Positions 12,136 through 22,165 of a stretch of 64,000 nucleotides of DNA are shown piece after piece; within the stretch, counting starts at the first letter, position 1; each line of letters starts with the position of its first letter. A program made the position numbers and the translations under genes. A model generated the notes under the pieces. It was not told where the DNA came from, made no database searches, and saw only the letters and a list, made by a program, of their open reading frames with translations. The DNA lies in contig NZ_BAWJ01000004.1 of the NCBI RefSeq assembly GCF_000586475.1, positions 124,001-188,000 on the forward strand. Reading direction: 5' to 3'. This stretch comes from Psychrobacter sp. JCM 18903 (GTDB lineage Bacteria; Pseudomonadota; Gammaproteobacteria; Pseudomonadales; Moraxellaceae).

Positions 12136-12669
12136 ATGTCCTCTGCTCCAAACGCTAGTGCCCTTATGAAAATTGGTCAGCTCAAAAAGCCTTATGGCAT
12201 CAAAGGTTGGCTTTGGGTATTTAGTGAGACAGATGATCGTACGGCGATATTTGACATTAAACCTTGGTGGATGAAAACCGCTACCGGCATGAAACCTTTA
12301 ACCGTTAAGGCTTGGCGTGAGCAAGGCACAGGAATTGTGGCTCAGTTTGAGCAGATTCCTGATCGCAATGTTGCTGAGACTATGAACGGGGTAACTCTTT
12401 GGGTCGAGCAAGACATCTTGCCAGAACCCGCTGAAGATGAATATTACTGGTCGGATTTGGTCAGCCTGCGCGTTGTAAATGAGCAGGATGAGTATCTAGG
12501 CGACATTACTGAGATGTTTGAGACTGGCGCTCACGCTATTATGCGGGTTGCGGCAAATTCAGACAGCTTAGATGCCGATGAGCGCCTGATTCCATGGCAC
12601 AAGCAAACTGTAGTACAGGTCAGTCTGACTGAAAAAACAGTGCTGGTGGCATGGCCGAGTGATTATTGA
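12136..12669 (+). CDS. rimM: Ribosome maturation factor RimM
   Basis: Assembly factor for the 30S head that binds S19. The product is 177 residues from the ATG at 12136. The N-terminal barrel carries the signature IGQLKKPYGIKGWLWV at about residues 12-27, and the C-terminal PRC-like barrel includes YYWSDLVSLRV and the LIPW segment. An in-frame GTT/ATG extension to 12109 lacks similarity to the family, so I use 12136. The second gene of the operon, it lies 185 bases after rpsP. Confidence 0.93.
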   Translation: MSSAPNASALMKIGQLKKPYGIKGWLWVFSETDDRTAIFDIKPWWMKTATGMKPLTVKAWREQGTGIVAQFEQIPDRNVAETMNGVTLWVEQDILPEPAEDEYYWSDLVSLRVVNEQDEYLGDITEMFETGAHAIMRVAANSDSLDADERLIPWHKQTVVQVSLTEKTVLVAWPSDY

Positions 12670-12756
12670 TAATTATTTTAACTTTGCGGTTAAGCTTTAT
12701 CAGTAATAACACCGATTTATTTAGCCAATATTAGCCACTGCGCAAGTAGATACCTA

Positions 12757-13526
12757 ATGTATTTTGCCGTTATTAGTATTTTCCCTGAGATGTTTGCCAC
12801 GATTCGTGAGTTTGGAATTACGGGTCGAGCAGTCACTCAGAAACAAGTGACGATTGAATGCATTAATCCGCGTGATTTTACCAGTGATAATTATCGCCGT
12901 ATTGATGAACGTCCGTATGGTGGCGGTCCTGGCATGGTGATGATGCTGAGCCATTATCCCAAGCGATTGAGGATGCGCGCCTGCGAGCAAGTCAGTATGG
13001 CTGCCGTGTCGACAAAGCGCACTGTCCGGTGATTTATATGTCGCCACAAGGACAGACGCTGAGTGAGAGTAGTGTGGTCGATATGACTGAGTATGACGGC
13101 ATGATTATATTATGTGGTCGTTACGAAGGTATTGATGAGCGTCTACTGTCGCAATATGTTGACATGGAAATATCGCTTGGTGATTACGTACTTACCGGTG
13201 GTGAGCTGCCAGCAATGGTGCTGATGGATAGTGTGATACGTCGTCTGCCTGATATTATGGGTGATGATAAGTCAGCTGAGCAAGACTCGTTCGTCGATGG
13301 CTTGCTTGATTGTCCACATTATACTAAGCCGCATGAGTTTGCGGGTATGGCAGTGCCTGAAGTGTTACTTTCAGGTCACCATGCCAATATCGCGAAGTGG
13401 CGCTTTAGTCAGCAAGTCGAACGTACGCAAGCGCGTCGTCCAGACTTATGGCAAGTGTTTACGCCAACGGTAGAGCAAGCAAAGTGGCTAAAAGCATTGG
13501 CGAAAGCAGATAAAAAACAGCGTTGA
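12757..13526 (+). CDS. trmD: tRNA (guanine-37-N1)-methyltransferase (frameshifted)
   Basis: Methylates G37 of tRNAs using S-adenosylmethionine and is normally essential. The restored product is 256 residues, typical for TrmD, with N-terminal [12 protein letters not shown] and the trefoil-knot motifs [18 protein letters not shown] and [12 protein letters not shown]. One G is missing near 12945 (GATGCTGAG where GATGGCTGAG is expected). This splits it into 12757-13032 and 13029-13526. The conserved segment [12 protein letters not shown] runs right up to the break and [12 protein letters not shown] follows in the shifted frame, so the gene is surely whole in the organism. Confidence 0.92.
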
Positions 13527-13708
13527 TAGCGGCTAAAAAGATAAACAGTTAAGCAACAGAATTTTGAGCAACAACAAAACGAGTCATAGCATAATGGCCG
13601 TTTGTCATAACCCACTTACGTTGTGTCTCATTAAAAAGATACGATCCATTATTACAAACAGGTGATATGCGTCAAGCCTCTATTATCTAATGTGAGGAGA
13701 TAACTCTC

Positions 13709-14101
13709 ATGAGCAACAAGCATCCATTGGTTCAGGTCATCGAAAATGCTCAATTGATTGAGCGCCCAAGCTTTGCACCCGGCGATACCGTTGTGGTTCA
13801 AGTAAAAGTACGTGAAGGTGAGCGTGAGCGTTTACAGGCTTTTGAAGGCGTTGTAATTGCTAAACGTAACCGCGGTTTAAACTCAGCGTTTACCGTACGT
13901 AAAATCTCAAGCGGTGTTGGCGTTGAGCGTGCATTCCAATTGCATTCACCAATCATCGATAGCATCGAAGTGAAACGCCGTGGCGCTGTTCGCCGTGCGA
14001 AACTATACTACTTACGTGAGCGCTCTGGTAAATCAGCACGTATCCGCGAGAAGCTTGCTCCGCGTGCACCTAAAGCTGTTAAGCCAAAAGCTAACGCTTA
14101 G
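13709..14101 (+). CDS. rplS: 50S ribosomal protein L19
   Basis: Encodes large-subunit protein L19. The product is 130 residues with [30 protein letters not shown] and [30 protein letters not shown] segments, slightly long because of a Lys/Ala-rich tail. A GTGAGGAGATAA ribosome site precedes the ATG. It closes the rpsP operon and is followed by a strong terminator. Confidence 0.97.
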   Translation: MSNKHPLVQVIENAQLIERPSFAPGDTVVVQVKVREGERERLQAFEGVVIAKRNRGLNSAFTVRKISSGVGVERAFQLHSPIIDSIEVKRRGAVRRAKLYYLRERSGKSARIREKLAPRAPKAVKPKANA

Positions 14102-14250
14102 ATTATATCCAGTATCTGCTTTTAAGCATTGTGCTTAATATTGCTTTATTGCTGAACCGTCTATTATGCGATTCGGCAATAGCGAAAAGCCAGATACAAG
14201 CCCTTATTCATAGGTTTATCATATAAATAAGCGGGTAGTACCAAAAAAGA

Positions 14251-14289
14251 CAAAACCCCAATCTGTGCGTATGCCAGATTGGGGTTTTT
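14251..14289. terminator. Bidirectional terminator between rplS and the convergent thioesterase gene
   Basis: CAAAACCCCAATCTG and CAGATTGGGGTTTTTG form a long GC-containing stem around a CGTATGC loop, with A and T runs on both sides. It can serve both converging transcripts. Confidence 0.85.
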
Positions 14290-14376
14290 GTTTCTGTTGT
14301 TTTAATTAATGCGCTTTAATTAATATGCTTTAAATCACAAATCTAGAGAAACGTTTTAAAAATTGCCTTTAAAGTT

Positions 14377-14934
14377 CTAACCATCGAGATTTTCGATACG
14401 GCTATTTTGGTCTTTAGATTTGCTGTACTTACGCAAGCGTATATAGAGTGTCTTAGTGACGGTAGCGATAATTTTTTGTTGATCATCGACGATATCTGCT
14501 TGGTATTCCCGAAATACTGGCTCGCCGTCTTTTGCTAATTCCTGAATCGTGGTGATTTCATTGCTAGGAATTTTTAGGCGCGCAGTGACTTTGCTATTAC
14601 CAGGGGCAATAAACTCAATATGTGAGCTTTTGTCCCAGACCACGTAACTGCTGCCCAGTTGGTGCATCAGCATTATCATATAGAATGGATCTACCATCGA
14701 ATACAGGCTGCCGCCAAACTGAGTGCCCACGATGTTTTTGTTCAGCGTATTCAGCCCCATACTTACCACACACAAACCTTGATCGAGATTGAGGTGATCG
14801 ATTCTGATACCAGCGCCTACGTACGGTGCATAAGTGTTGATACGCAGCTTCAGTAGGTGGGGTGTCAATAACGGCATGATACTTTGTTTGGCTCTGCGTT
14901 TTAGCGTCTCAAAATTGGTAGGTAGCAAACTCAT
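14377..14934 (-). CDS. DUF4442-type hotdog thioesterase-like protein
   Basis: A 185-residue protein of the hotdog fold, most like DUF4442 proteins related to acyl-CoA thioesterases. Visible features are an N-terminal basic helix, the segment NIVGTQFGGSLYSMVDPFYMIML typical of the hotdog central helix, and a C-terminal Lys/Arg-rich tail. The substrate is unknown. It converges on rplS and shares the terminator between them. No obvious partner gene lies beside it. Confidence 0.7.
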   Translation of the reverse strand: MSLLPTNFETLKRRAKQSIMPLLTPHLLKLRINTYAPYVGAGIRIDHLNLDQGLCVVSMGLNTLNKNIVGTQFGGSLYSMVDPFYMIMLMHQLGSSYVVWDKSSHIEFIAPGNSKVTARLKIPSNEITTIQELAKDGEPVFREYQADIVDDQQKIIATVTKTLYIRLRKYSKSKDQNSRIENLDG

Positions 14935-15449
14935 AAATTCGTCCTATTGCTTCTTTTATATTTTTTAGTGATACCGTTTGAGTCAAATTTTTTAGTGTAC
15001 TTCTATCAAAGAGCAGTCACGAAAGGGCATTTATCATAAGTAAAAAATATAAAAACCGCTAGGCTTAAAGCGTAACTGACATGGATTTTCTATAGTTACT
15101 TAAAAGTTATAATAAACTATTTATTATAGCTATCTTTAATATTTAGTTATGTGATAACAAATATCTAGATACAGATAATTATTAAGAAAAAGGTCGTTTA
15201 TTCTAATTTAAAGCCTATATTAAGTGTGTTTTTTCCTCATGGTTTTCTATTAAGTTCAATTTTGTATTAAGTGGAAACTTTAATTTATATATTATAATAG
15301 TGTATGGACTTTTTGAGTGGTTCTAAGTTCGCATTTCGAGTTCTTATGTCATACAATGGCTTGCAATTTTTAATGGACGCTTTAGTCACATTAAATTTCA
15401 CTATCAAATTATCAGTTAAATAAAGCCTCAGTCGACATAAGGAAATGTG
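14935..15449. other. AT-rich spacer before the DUF3360 gene
   Basis: This divergent spacer of about 515 bases is very AT-rich with several TATAAT-like hexamers (for example at 15293-15298) but no well-spaced -35 box that I would commit to. No reading frame with a ribosome site is seen. Confidence 0.6.
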
Positions 15450-16976
15450 ATGAGTAACACTCAGATCCCTTCTTCAGGGTCTAATCAGCAGTCATCAAAT
15501 CCATCTAATTACGACAGCGAGCCATCAGGTAGCTACCTTGATTTACACAAACCAAGCGCAAGCTTTGACAGTCGTGACGCTTATCTAAATCATGAACTAC
15601 AAATCATGCAGCCAAAACGTTGGCGTCCCAATTTGCCGTTTCGTGATTATCGCTTTGAGTATGAAGATACGATTCCTGCAATGGCGGCGACGATTGGTAA
15701 AGTGGTTATGGTGGGTGCTATTGCGGCAACATTTGCAGGTCCACTTGGTTTGGGCGATGCGTTTGTTTTAGAAAACGTTCGTTATGAGCTATTAATCGTT
15801 TCATTTTTTATCATCTTATTTTCAGGATTTCTACTCCCGACAGCCAACCTTGCAGGTACTCACGGCCCCCTTATTCCGCTTATTCCTATTGTCGTGGCCG
15901 CTGGCGGCCATCCCATGGCCTTTGGTCTGCTCATCGGTGCCTTCGGCTTGCTATTGGCAATCAGTAAAGGGGGCAGTCTGCTGGCAAACTTGACCAGTAA
16001 AGGCGTGTGCGGTGGCCTCTTGATTTACTTAGGGTTTATCGGTACCACCTCACAGGTCAAAAACCTCTTTGCTTGGGCAGAAGGTATTGGCATGTCGCAT
16101 ATTGCCTTTTTCATTATTTTGGCTACTATCCTGTTATATGCATTACTTGAGCATTGGCAAAAACGCTGGCTTGCGGTTCCGCTAAGCTGTGTCTTAGGTG
16201 GTGGTCTCGCTTTTGCATTGGGTGCGCCCTTCGAGTTCAAAACTGCACCAGGCTTACCAAATATGAATCCAATGTATTGGTGGGGAGAAAACACAGGTTG
16301 GATGTTAGGATTACCGACGGTTGAAAGCTTCATTGTCGTACTGCCGTTTGCTATTCTGGCGGTTGCGATGTGGTCACCAGATTTTTTAGGCCATCAGGTC
16401 TTTCAAAAAATCAGCTATCCTAAACGTACTGAAAAGGTACTCATGGATATCGATGACACAATGACCAGCGCTTCGTTTCGTCAGGTCGTCGGCTCTGTAT
16501 TGGGCGGTGCTAACTTTGCGTCATCGTGGGGCACTTATATTGTTCCAGCAGCGATTGCCAAACGTCCAATTCCTGCCGGTGCCTTATTGACGGCTCTATT
16601 CTGTATTATCGCAGGGGTTTGGGGTTATCCAATGGATTTGGCTATCTGGCAGCCAGTGATGTGTGTGGCATTGATCGTTGGTGTTTTCATTCCACTGCTT
16701 GAAGCTGGTATGGAAATGACGCGCGAAGGAAAAACCACTCAGTCTGCTGCGATTGTAGTCTTTGCTTCTGCATTGGTGAATCCTGCCTTTGGTTGGTCAC
16801 TCACGTTGTTGCTCGATAACTTGGGCTTGATTGGCTCGAAAGAACGCAGTGCCAATTTGACTAAAATGAGCCGCTGGATCATACCGGGTATTATGTTTGT
16901 GGTGTTGACAGGTGTGATGGCTATTGTTGGTATGCTACCGGGCATCCCAGCTTTAATGGCTAACTTCCGTCATTAG
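15450..16976 (+). CDS. DUF3360 family multi-span membrane permease
   Basis: A polytopic inner-membrane protein of about 508 residues, similar to DUF3360 proteins and distantly to SLC26/NCS2-type permeases. The first 75 residues are hydrophilic, Ser/Asn/Pro-rich and presumably cytoplasmic, then about 11-13 hydrophobic segments follow. Conserved-looking stretches include NLAGTHGPLIPLIPIVVAAGGHP and DIDDTMTSASFRQVVGSVLGG. The substrate is unknown. The ATG at 15450 follows AAGGAAATGTG; a GTG directly before it is an equivalent alternative. The gene is intact, monocistronic by spacing and followed by a terminator. Confidence 0.8.
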   Translation: MSNTQIPSSGSNQQSSNPSNYDSEPSGSYLDLHKPSASFDSRDAYLNHELQIMQPKRWRPNLPFRDYRFEYEDTIPAMAATIGKVVMVGAIAATFAGPLGLGDAFVLENVRYELLIVSFFIILFSGFLLPTANLAGTHGPLIPLIPIVVAAGGHPMAFGLLIGAFGLLLAISKGGSLLANLTSKGVCGGLLIYLGFIGTTSQVKNLFAWAEGIGMSHIAFFIILATILLYALLEHWQKRWLAVPLSCVLGGGLAFALGAPFEFKTAPGLPNMNPMYWWGENTGWMLGLPTVESFIVVLPFAILAVAMWSPDFLGHQVFQKISYPKRTEKVLMDIDDTMTSASFRQVVGSVLGGANFASSWGTYIVPAAIAKRPIPAGALLTALFCIIAGVWGYPMDLAIWQPVMCVALIVGVFIPLLEAGMEMTREGKTTQSAAIVVFASALVNPAFGWSLTLLLDNLGLIGSKERSANLTKMSRWIIPGIMFVVLTGVMAIVGMLPGIPALMANFRH

Positions 16977-17007
16977 TATGTTGCTGAATAAGCGATAATA
17001 GAACAAA

Positions 17008-17033
17008 CTAAGTCAGCGAAAGCTGGCTTTTTT
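17008..17033 (+). terminator. Intrinsic terminator after the DUF3360 gene
   Basis: AAGTCAGC and GCTGGCTT pair around a short GAAA loop, followed by a T run, 30 bases after the stop codon. Confidence 0.75.
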
Positions 17034-17126
17034 ATGGGTGATGCTATGATAATAATTGGCTTGTAAAACAATGACTCCCGCCCCATAACTAGCAGTATTA
17101 TAAGACTTTTAAGAGCAATAAATTCT

Positions 17127-18969
17127 ATGGTCAATGTCTCAGAATCGAGCCCTATCGATGACAAGAAAGCCCGTCTTAAGCATTTAATTCAGCGCCTGCC
17201 AAATTTGCCAGGGGTCTATAAAATGCTGGGTAAAAATGGCGATATCTTATATGTCGGTAAAGCCAAGTCACTCAAGAGCCGTGTGAACAGCTACTTTGCT
17301 AAAACCATTGACCATCCAAAAACACGGGCGCTAGTGGCACGGATACATAATATTGAAACCATTATTACCCGTAGTGAGACCGAAGCGTTATTGCTCGAGC
17401 AAAACTTGATTAAAGAATATCGTCCGCCTTATAACGTGCTATTGCGTGATGACAAATCTTATCTTTATGTGTTTATTTCAGCGGATAAGCCTTACCCGCG
17501 ATTGGCTTATGGTCGCGGTAAAGGCAATCACCAGAAGGGCGCTTTTTCGGTCCTTTCCCCTCTGCTCATGCCGCCAAAGAGACACTGGTGCTGATGCAGA
17601 AAATGTTTCAAATGCGCCAATGTACCAATACCTTTTTTAAGCAACGTAAGCGTCCTTGTCTTGAGTATCAGATTAAGCGCTGCCGTGCGCCCTGTGTGGC
17701 TTGGTATCGCCTGAAGAATATATGGAAGACGTCAATAATACCATTCGTTTCCTAAAAGGCGACTCTAGCGATATTCATAGCGCTTTGATTGAAAAAATGG
17801 AAGCTTCTGCTGAAGAATTAGACTTTGAAAAGGCCGTGTTTTATCGCGATCAGCTGTCTATGCTGCGTGAAGTACAAGCTAAGCAAGCCGTTTATACCGT
17901 ACAAGGTGAGGCGGATGTGATTGCTATCGCTAGTCAGGCAGGCATGACATGCGTCAACGTACTGACCGTACGTGGTGGTCGTGTACTGGGTGGTAAAAAC
18001 TACTTCCCTGATGTTGATAGCAGCGAGCCACTTGCTGATAATTTATCTGCCTTTATTACTTCATTTTATTTTCAGGTAACGGATGACTTGCCACCCGAAA
18101 TCATGTTGAGTCATGAATTACCGGATCAGGTGGCGGTCAGTGAAGCGCTAGCGAGCCATTTTGGCAGTAAAGTCGTGATCAAAACCAGTGTCCGTGAGCA
18201 CCGTGCCGAATGGTTGGATTTAGCCAAACTCAATACCAATAATGCGCTAAAAACCAAGCTGGGTGATTATTTAGAGTTGCATGCGCGCTTTGGTGCCTTA
18301 AAAGACGTCTTAGCGGACGTCACTGATAGAACCATTGATCGCATAGAGTGTTTTGATATCTCCCATACGATGGGCGAGGCGACCATTGGTAGCTGCGTAG
18401 TCTTTGACCAAGGTGGCTCGCGTCGCCGTGATTATCGCCAATATGCGATTCATGACATTGTCGGTGGCGATGATTATGCCGCAATGAAACAAGTGCTGAC
18501 ACGGCGCTATAAAAAGCAGCCATTGCCTGATTTGTTGCTGATTGATGGTGGTAAAGGGCAGCTTGGCATCGCCAAAGAAGTACTGACCGAGTTAGGTATT
18601 CTTGGTGACACTTTGCTGATTAGCGTGGCAAAAGGTGAAGGACGTAAGGCTGGGCTTGAAGTGCTGCATTTTATCGATCATGAGCCGTTAGATTTACCGA
18701 TGGATAGCAAGGCGCTGCATTTACTGATGCATATTCGCGATGAGGCACATCGTTTTGCGATTACGGCGCACCGTAAGAAGCGCGATAAGCGCCGTTCATC
18801 GTCAGTATTAGAGGTGATTCCGGGGCTGGGTGAAAAGCGCCGTCGTGATTTACTCAATCATTTTGGCGGATTGCAACAATTGCTCGGTGCATCGCAGCAA
18901 GAATTGGCAGGCGTGCAAGGGATTGGGCCAGTACTTGCAAAAACGGTTTATAAAGTATTGCACGAGTAG
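17127..18969 (+). CDS. uvrC: Excinuclease ABC subunit C (two frameshifts)
   Basis: Nuclease subunit of nucleotide excision repair that makes both incisions. Restored length is 614 residues. Domains are GIY-YIG (LPGVYKML...[12 protein letters not shown], about residues 25-110), the Cys-containing linker, UVR ([15 protein letters not shown]), the RNase H-like nuclease ([25 protein letters not shown]) and a C-terminal helix-hairpin-helix ([18 protein letters not shown]). One T is missing from a T run at 17543-17547 and one G near 17698 (GTGGC for GTGGGC). The fragments are 17127-17594, an unlabelled middle piece, and 17701-18969. Confidence 0.92.
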
Positions 18970-19030
18970 GCATTTACATTCTACCTACCTGTCTATCTGT
19001 CTAAATTTTTAGTAGTAGGGTAAACAGTTT

Positions 19031-19384
19031 CTAATGTATTACATAGGTAATGGGTACAGTAACTTTTGTTGTAATAAACTCATTATCCTTAGTACCGGCT
19101 TTGAATATCATTTTTCTAGCATCACGCAGAGCTCTTAGGTCTAATGACACGACGCCTGATGACTCAGTAACAGAAATGGAACTAATTTGACCGGATTTAT
19201 CAATCAATATGCTCAGGACAACTTCATATTCCTCACCAGCTTTCAAACGTCTAGCTGCTCTGTGTGGAACTGTGAACTGAGGTTGACGCAATATTTCAGC
19301 AGGCTTAATAACAGGCTCTCTTGTCGCTAGACTCTGACAGCCCGATAGTAATATGCCAGTAAAGATAAAGGGTAGTAGTTTCAT
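19031..19384 (-). CDS. Small lipoprotein with a TonB C-terminal-like domain
   Basis: A 117-residue protein with a lipoprotein signal (LLSGC, Cys at 16) followed by a TonB-type C-terminal domain: VVLSILIDKSGQISSISVTESSG, then LRDARKMIFKAG. It lacks the membrane anchor and Pro-rich linker of true TonB, so it is likely an outer- or inner-membrane lipoprotein that uses the fold for protein contact. It starts 12 bases after the folA stop, so is probably cotranscribed with lgt-thyA-folA. Its exact role is unknown. Confidence 0.75.
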   Translation of the reverse strand: MKLLPFIFTGILLSGCQSLATREPVIKPAEILRQPQFTVPHRAARRLKAGEEYEVVLSILIDKSGQISSISVTESSGVVSLDLRALRDARKMIFKAGTKDNEFITTKVTVPITYVIH

Positions 19385-19395
19385 AACCAGCTGAC

Positions 19396-19963
19396 CTAGT
19401 CTGCTTTTATTTTATAAGTCACAAATTTAAAGTCTAAGTCACTTTTTTCATCATACATTTGCTCAGATTCTTCTGCCACTTCAAACTCATTTGGCAATTC
19501 AGGATAAAAGGCATCGCCATCAGTGATTTCAGTATCGACATGAGTCAGTTCAATACGGTCGGTATACATTAAGCGTCGCTAAAAACGCGCTCGCCACCAA
19601 TCACCCAAATAGTATCCAGATGCGCACCATGTGCCAGACTTGCCGCTTGCGTTAATGCATCATCTAAATTATGCACCACGTAAGCATTGCTTTTGCCAAC
19701 CAAACCTTTTTGTTCAGCATAATCCAATTGGCTACTGATAATGAAGCTCACGCGTTTTGGCAAAGGCTTGCTGCCCATTGATTCAAACGTCTTACGACCC
19801 ATAATGACGATACCTTGTATACCACCGTCATTTTGTTTGGTCGTCATGCTTTTAAAATGCTGCAAATCTGCTGAGATATGCACGGTAGCTCATTATCTTT
19901 GCCGATACAGCGGTTGCTACTGATAGCTGCGATTTGGGCAACTTCGGTGTGGGCATAACTCAT
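19396..19963 (-). CDS. folA: Dihydrofolate reductase (two frameshifts)
   Basis: Reduces dihydrofolate to tetrahydrofolate with NADPH, regenerating the cofactor oxidised by ThyA next door. Restored product is 189 residues beginning MSYAHTEVAQIAAISSNRCIGKDNELPWH. It contains VIMGRKTFESMG and IWVIGGERVF, the NADPH-binding signatures. Breaks: one G missing near 19881 (CGTGCAT for CGTGGCAT, just at the active-site Trp-His) and one T near 19571. The only large uninterrupted piece is 19569-19883. It is slightly long for a bacterial DHFR because of its C-terminal end. Confidence 0.9.
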
Positions 19964-20039
19964 AACGTATCCTTTTTATTGTCTTTAATATGCTACTTGC
20001 ATTTGCTGCATTTATTTAAAACTTTCAATCAAACTAAGG

Positions 20040-20930
20040 CTAGACTGCAACCTTTGCCTTAATCGCAGGATGCGACTCGTAACCATCAACGCTAATGTCT
20101 TCGTATTTGAAAGCAAAGATATCTTTCACATCAGAATTAAGCGTCAGCGTTGGTAGCTTATAAAGCTCACGCGTCAACTGTAATTCAACTTGCTCGCGGT
20201 GGTTTTGATAAATATGACAATCGCCACCCGTCCAGATAAATTCGCCCACTTCTAATCCGCATACTTGCGCGACCATATGGGTCAGCAAGGCATAACTGGC
20301 AATATTAAATGGCACACCTAGGAATAAATCTGCTGAACGCTGATAGAGCTGGCATGACAGTTTATTATCCGCCACAAAGAACTGAAATAGCGTATGACAA
20401 GGCGGCAGCGCAACTTGATCTGCTTCACCGGGATTCCAACCAGACACAATCAAACGTCTTGAATTGGGATTGGTTTTTATTTGCTCAATGACTTGGGTGA
20501 TTTGATCGACACCATCATTATTGTAGCTTCCATCTTCACGCTGGCTTGCGCCATAATTGCGCCACTGATGACCATAGACAGGGCCTAAATCACCAGCAGG
20601 GCGGTTAAAGCGCGCTGTCTGTTCAGCCGTAGACCACTCATTCCAAATACGTACGCCATTGGCTTGTAGATAATCAACATGCGTACTGCCACTTAAAAAC
20701 CAAAATAGCTCATAGACGATAGATTTAAAGTGGACTTTTTTGGTGGTTAATAAGGGGAAACCATCAGCTAAATTAAAACGTAGCTGCGCGCCAAAGTGGC
20801 TCAGCGTACCAGTGCCAGTACGGTCGCCTTTTTCAGTGCCTTCAGTGAGGACAAGATGCAGCAAATCTAGATAGGCTTGCTCGTTTTTACGCTGCTTGTT
20901 GTTACTAATAATGGAGTTGCTCATGGTCAT
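20040..20930 (-). CDS. thyA: Thymidylate synthase
   Basis: Makes dTMP from dUMP with methylene-tetrahydrofolate, producing dihydrofolate for FolA. The 296-residue product is intact. The catalytic Cys is at about 178 in [11 protein letters not shown], followed by the [17 protein letters not shown] signature. The first Met is at 20930 and a second at 20924 (MSNSII) is an equally plausible start. It lies between lgt and folA on the same strand. Confidence 0.97.
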   Translation of the reverse strand: MTMSNSIISNNKQRKNEQAYLDLLHLVLTEGTEKGDRTGTGTLSHFGAQLRFNLADGFPLLTTKKVHFKSIVYELFWFLSGSTHVDYLQANGVRIWNEWSTAEQTARFNRPAGDLGPVYGHQWRNYGASQREDGSYNNDGVDQITQVIEQIKTNPNSRRLIVSGWNPGEADQVALPPCHTLFQFFVADNKLSCQLYQRSADLFLGVPFNIASYALLTHMVAQVCGLEVGEFIWTGGDCHIYQNHREQVELQLTRELYKLPTLTLNSDVKDIFAFKYEDISVDGYESHPAIKAKVAV

Positions 20931-21004
20931 AAAATTGCTCTTCTACGCTATTAAAACGCATAGTTGTATTGTTTTTTAACAGGCTACTTAATGTGAATTA
21001 GTGC

Positions 21005-21888
21005 TTAATAAGCCGACTGCTTACCCCAGTCATAGATACCGCGTTTGTAAGCGTATACCAGCATGATGAAACCAATAATAATCATGGGAGCGCTGAGTAT
21101 CTGCCTTTGGTCATCCAACCTAGTAATACAAATCCTTGGTCCGCATCGGGTTGGCGGAAAAACTCAATGATGAAGCGGCTGATGCCATAGCCCAATAAAA
21201 ATACTGCCGATGCTGCCATACGTGGGCGCGGTTTTGATGAATACCACCATAGGAATAGGAATAATAATAAACCTTCGGCAAGTGCCTCATACAGCTGTGA
21301 GGGATGACGAGGTAGCAAATACTGCCCATTTACTTCAAGCATCAACTCTTGTAGCTCAGGGTTGGTTTGCAATTGCTGCATATCAGTAGCAGCCGCTTGC
21401 GGGAAGTAGGTAAGCCAGTTGTAGCCACCGTTAGAGACGCGGCCCCATAGCTCGCCATTGATATAATTGCCAATACGACCAAATAATAAGCCTGTTGGCA
21501 CGCAAGGAACGATAAAGTCCAGCACCTGAAACGGGGTCTTTTTATACTTACGGGCAAAATATAACATGCCCAGTAAGACACCAATCATGCCGCCATGGAA
21601 AGACATGCCGCCTTCCCAGACTTTGAAAAGGTAAGCGGGGTTTTGTAAAAATTCACCGAATTGATAAAACAATACATAGCCGACACGACCGCCCAAAATG
21701 ACGCCAAGTGCGCCAAAAAATACCAAGTCGGACACCATGTCAGTGTTCCAATTGTCACGTTTGGTGCTGCGATACCAAGCCAGACCAAAGGCGGCGGCAA
21801 ATGCCAACAAATACATTAGGCCATACCAGTGCACTTCTACTGGACCCAAAGACAGCGCTACAGGATCGTACTGAGGATGTATCATCAT
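21005..21888 (-). CDS. lgt: Prolipoprotein diacylglyceryl transferase (frameshifted near 3' end)
   Basis: Transfers diacylglycerol from phosphatidylglycerol to the Cys of prolipoproteins in the inner membrane and is normally essential in Gram-negatives. It has about seven hydrophobic segments. The key motifs are HGGMIG (His near 98) and the Lgt signature GRIGNYINGELWGR. One base is missing near 21104 (a GGGC run read as GGC on the coding strand). Repair replaces a false stop at 21082 with a final membrane helix (APMIIIGFIMLVYAY) and gives 294 residues, normal for the family. Confidence 0.93.
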
Positions 21889-22165
21889 AAGGGCATCATA
21901 AATTTGGTAATAGAATGCTGCTCATAATAGCAAAAATAGCCAGTGAGGCATACCAAATTACGGTGAGGCTCATCTCATGGTAACAACTTATCTGCTACGG
22001 GTAACATCTAGAAAGAAAGCCAGAAAACCGCTAAGATATAAAAAAGCTGCTGAAAATAAATGCCATCATAAATATTGCCTCATTATATTTAATGAAGCGT
22101 TAGATACTGCGCGCTTGCGCTAATGCACCGTATTAATGGATTAACCGTATTTTTAAGGAATGATT

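Noticed and set aside
12757..13526. Programmed frameshifting as the cause of split genes such as trmD
   Set aside because: The breaks lack slippery heptamers and stem structures, fall at random points and occur in unrelated genes not known to use frameshifting.
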